Of a stretch of DNA of 5,540 nt, positions 5,292 to 5,540 are shown piece by piece. The stretch's first letter is position 1. Every line of letters begins with the position of its first letter. A program made the position numbers and the translations under genes. Below the pieces are notes generated by a model, which was given only the letters and a program-made list of their open reading frames with translations, was not told the origin of the DNA and did no database searches. Origin of the DNA: an uncultured Lachnospiraceae bacterium (lineage in GTDB: Bacteria; Bacillota; Clostridia; Lachnospirales; Lachnospiraceae); contig CANSYV010000120.1 in NCBI GenBank assembly GCA_947651335.1, positions 1-5,540 of the forward strand. The letters are read 5' to 3'.

Positions 5292-5540
5292 ATGGCAAAA
5301 GGACATAGATCCCAGATAAAGAGAGCAAGAAATGCCAACAACAGAGAGACAAGACCTCATGCAAAGTTATCTTACGCGCGGATATCTGTACAGAAGGCCT
5401 GTTTCGTTCTGGATGCGATCCGCGGAAAGGATGTGCAGAGCGCACTCGGCATTCTGAATTATAATCCTAGGTATGCGTCAGGGGTGATCAAGAAGCTGCT
5501 GGAGTCAGCCATTGCGAACGCAGAGAACAACCTTGATATG
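5292..5540 (+). CDS. rplV: 50S ribosomal protein L22 (uL22), N-terminal 83 residues, cut by the window edge
   Basis: The frame opens at ATG 5292, with AAAGGAGG (5275-5282) 9 nt upstream, and stays open to the right edge. The visible residues MAKGHRSQIKRARN, LSYARISVQKACFVLDAIRGK (26-46), and YNPRYASGVIKKLLESAIANAENN (57-80) match L22 of Clostridia closely. Full-length L22 is about 110-130 residues, so a quarter or more is missing. The tunnel-lining beta-hairpin, where macrolide-resistance deletions occur, lies just past the edge and cannot be assessed. L22 binds all domains of 23S rRNA and lines the exit tunnel. It follows rpsS by 41 nt, and rpsC would be expected next in the canonical order. 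Confidence 0.96.
   Translation, partial: MAKGHRSQIKRARNANNRETRPHAKLSYARISVQKACFVLDAIRGKDVQSALGILNYNPRYASGVIKKLLESAIANAENNLDM

Noticed and set aside
1..5540. CRISPR arrays, tRNA/rRNA genes, insertion sequences or phage-defence genes
   Set aside because: No regularly spaced repeats, cloverleaf-like segments, transposase motifs or terminal repeats were seen; the window is core-genome ribosomal DNA with two ordinary flanking genes.

Overview
The window looks like a chromosomal segment from a low-to-mid-GC Firmicute, most likely a Clostridia/Lachnospiraceae-type gut anaerobe. This rests on the ribosomal protein sequences (S10, L3, L4 and L22 all have a Clostridia character), near-perfect AGGAGG ribosome binding sites before every gene, and A/G-rich codon use. 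The genus call is by eye and not tested. All genes read left to right.

Layout: (1) Bases 2-391 are the C-terminal end of a gene that starts outside the window, probably a B12-binding radical SAM protein with a DUF4080-like tail. (2) Bases 482-1654 encode a 390-residue membrane protein. It has two membrane segments around a small beta-rich domain, then a long charged cytoplasmic tail. The first 155 residues resemble the SipW-type signal peptidase I fold, but the catalytic signatures look lost. (3) Bases 1655-1839 are non-coding and hold a nested palindrome (1680-1740) followed by a T-run, a likely terminator. (4) A consensus-like sigma-A promoter (TTGAAA, 17 bp, TATACT; 1840-1868) drives the ribosomal genes. 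(5) About 250 nt of 5' leader (around 1875-2124) can form a long-range helix enclosing several local hairpins. (6) From 2125 to the right edge lies the start of the S10 operon in canonical order: rpsJ, rplC, rplD, rplW, rplB, rpsS, rplV (cut off).

The seven ribosomal genes are tightly packed, with gaps of 61 nt or less, a 1-nt overlap at rplD/rplW, and no internal terminator-like T-runs. They are almost certainly one transcript supplying early 23S-binding proteins (L2, L3, L4, L22, L23) and 30S head proteins (S10, S19). The two upstream genes appear to be a separate unit, since a palindrome/terminator and a fresh promoter lie between.

The parts most worth a second look are the S10 leader RNA, which has the size and architecture of a cis-regulatory ribosomal leader with mutually exclusive pairings and a possible 19-codon upstream ORF, and the apparently catalytically dead signal-peptidase-like membrane protein. 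The ribosomal proteins themselves look ordinary.
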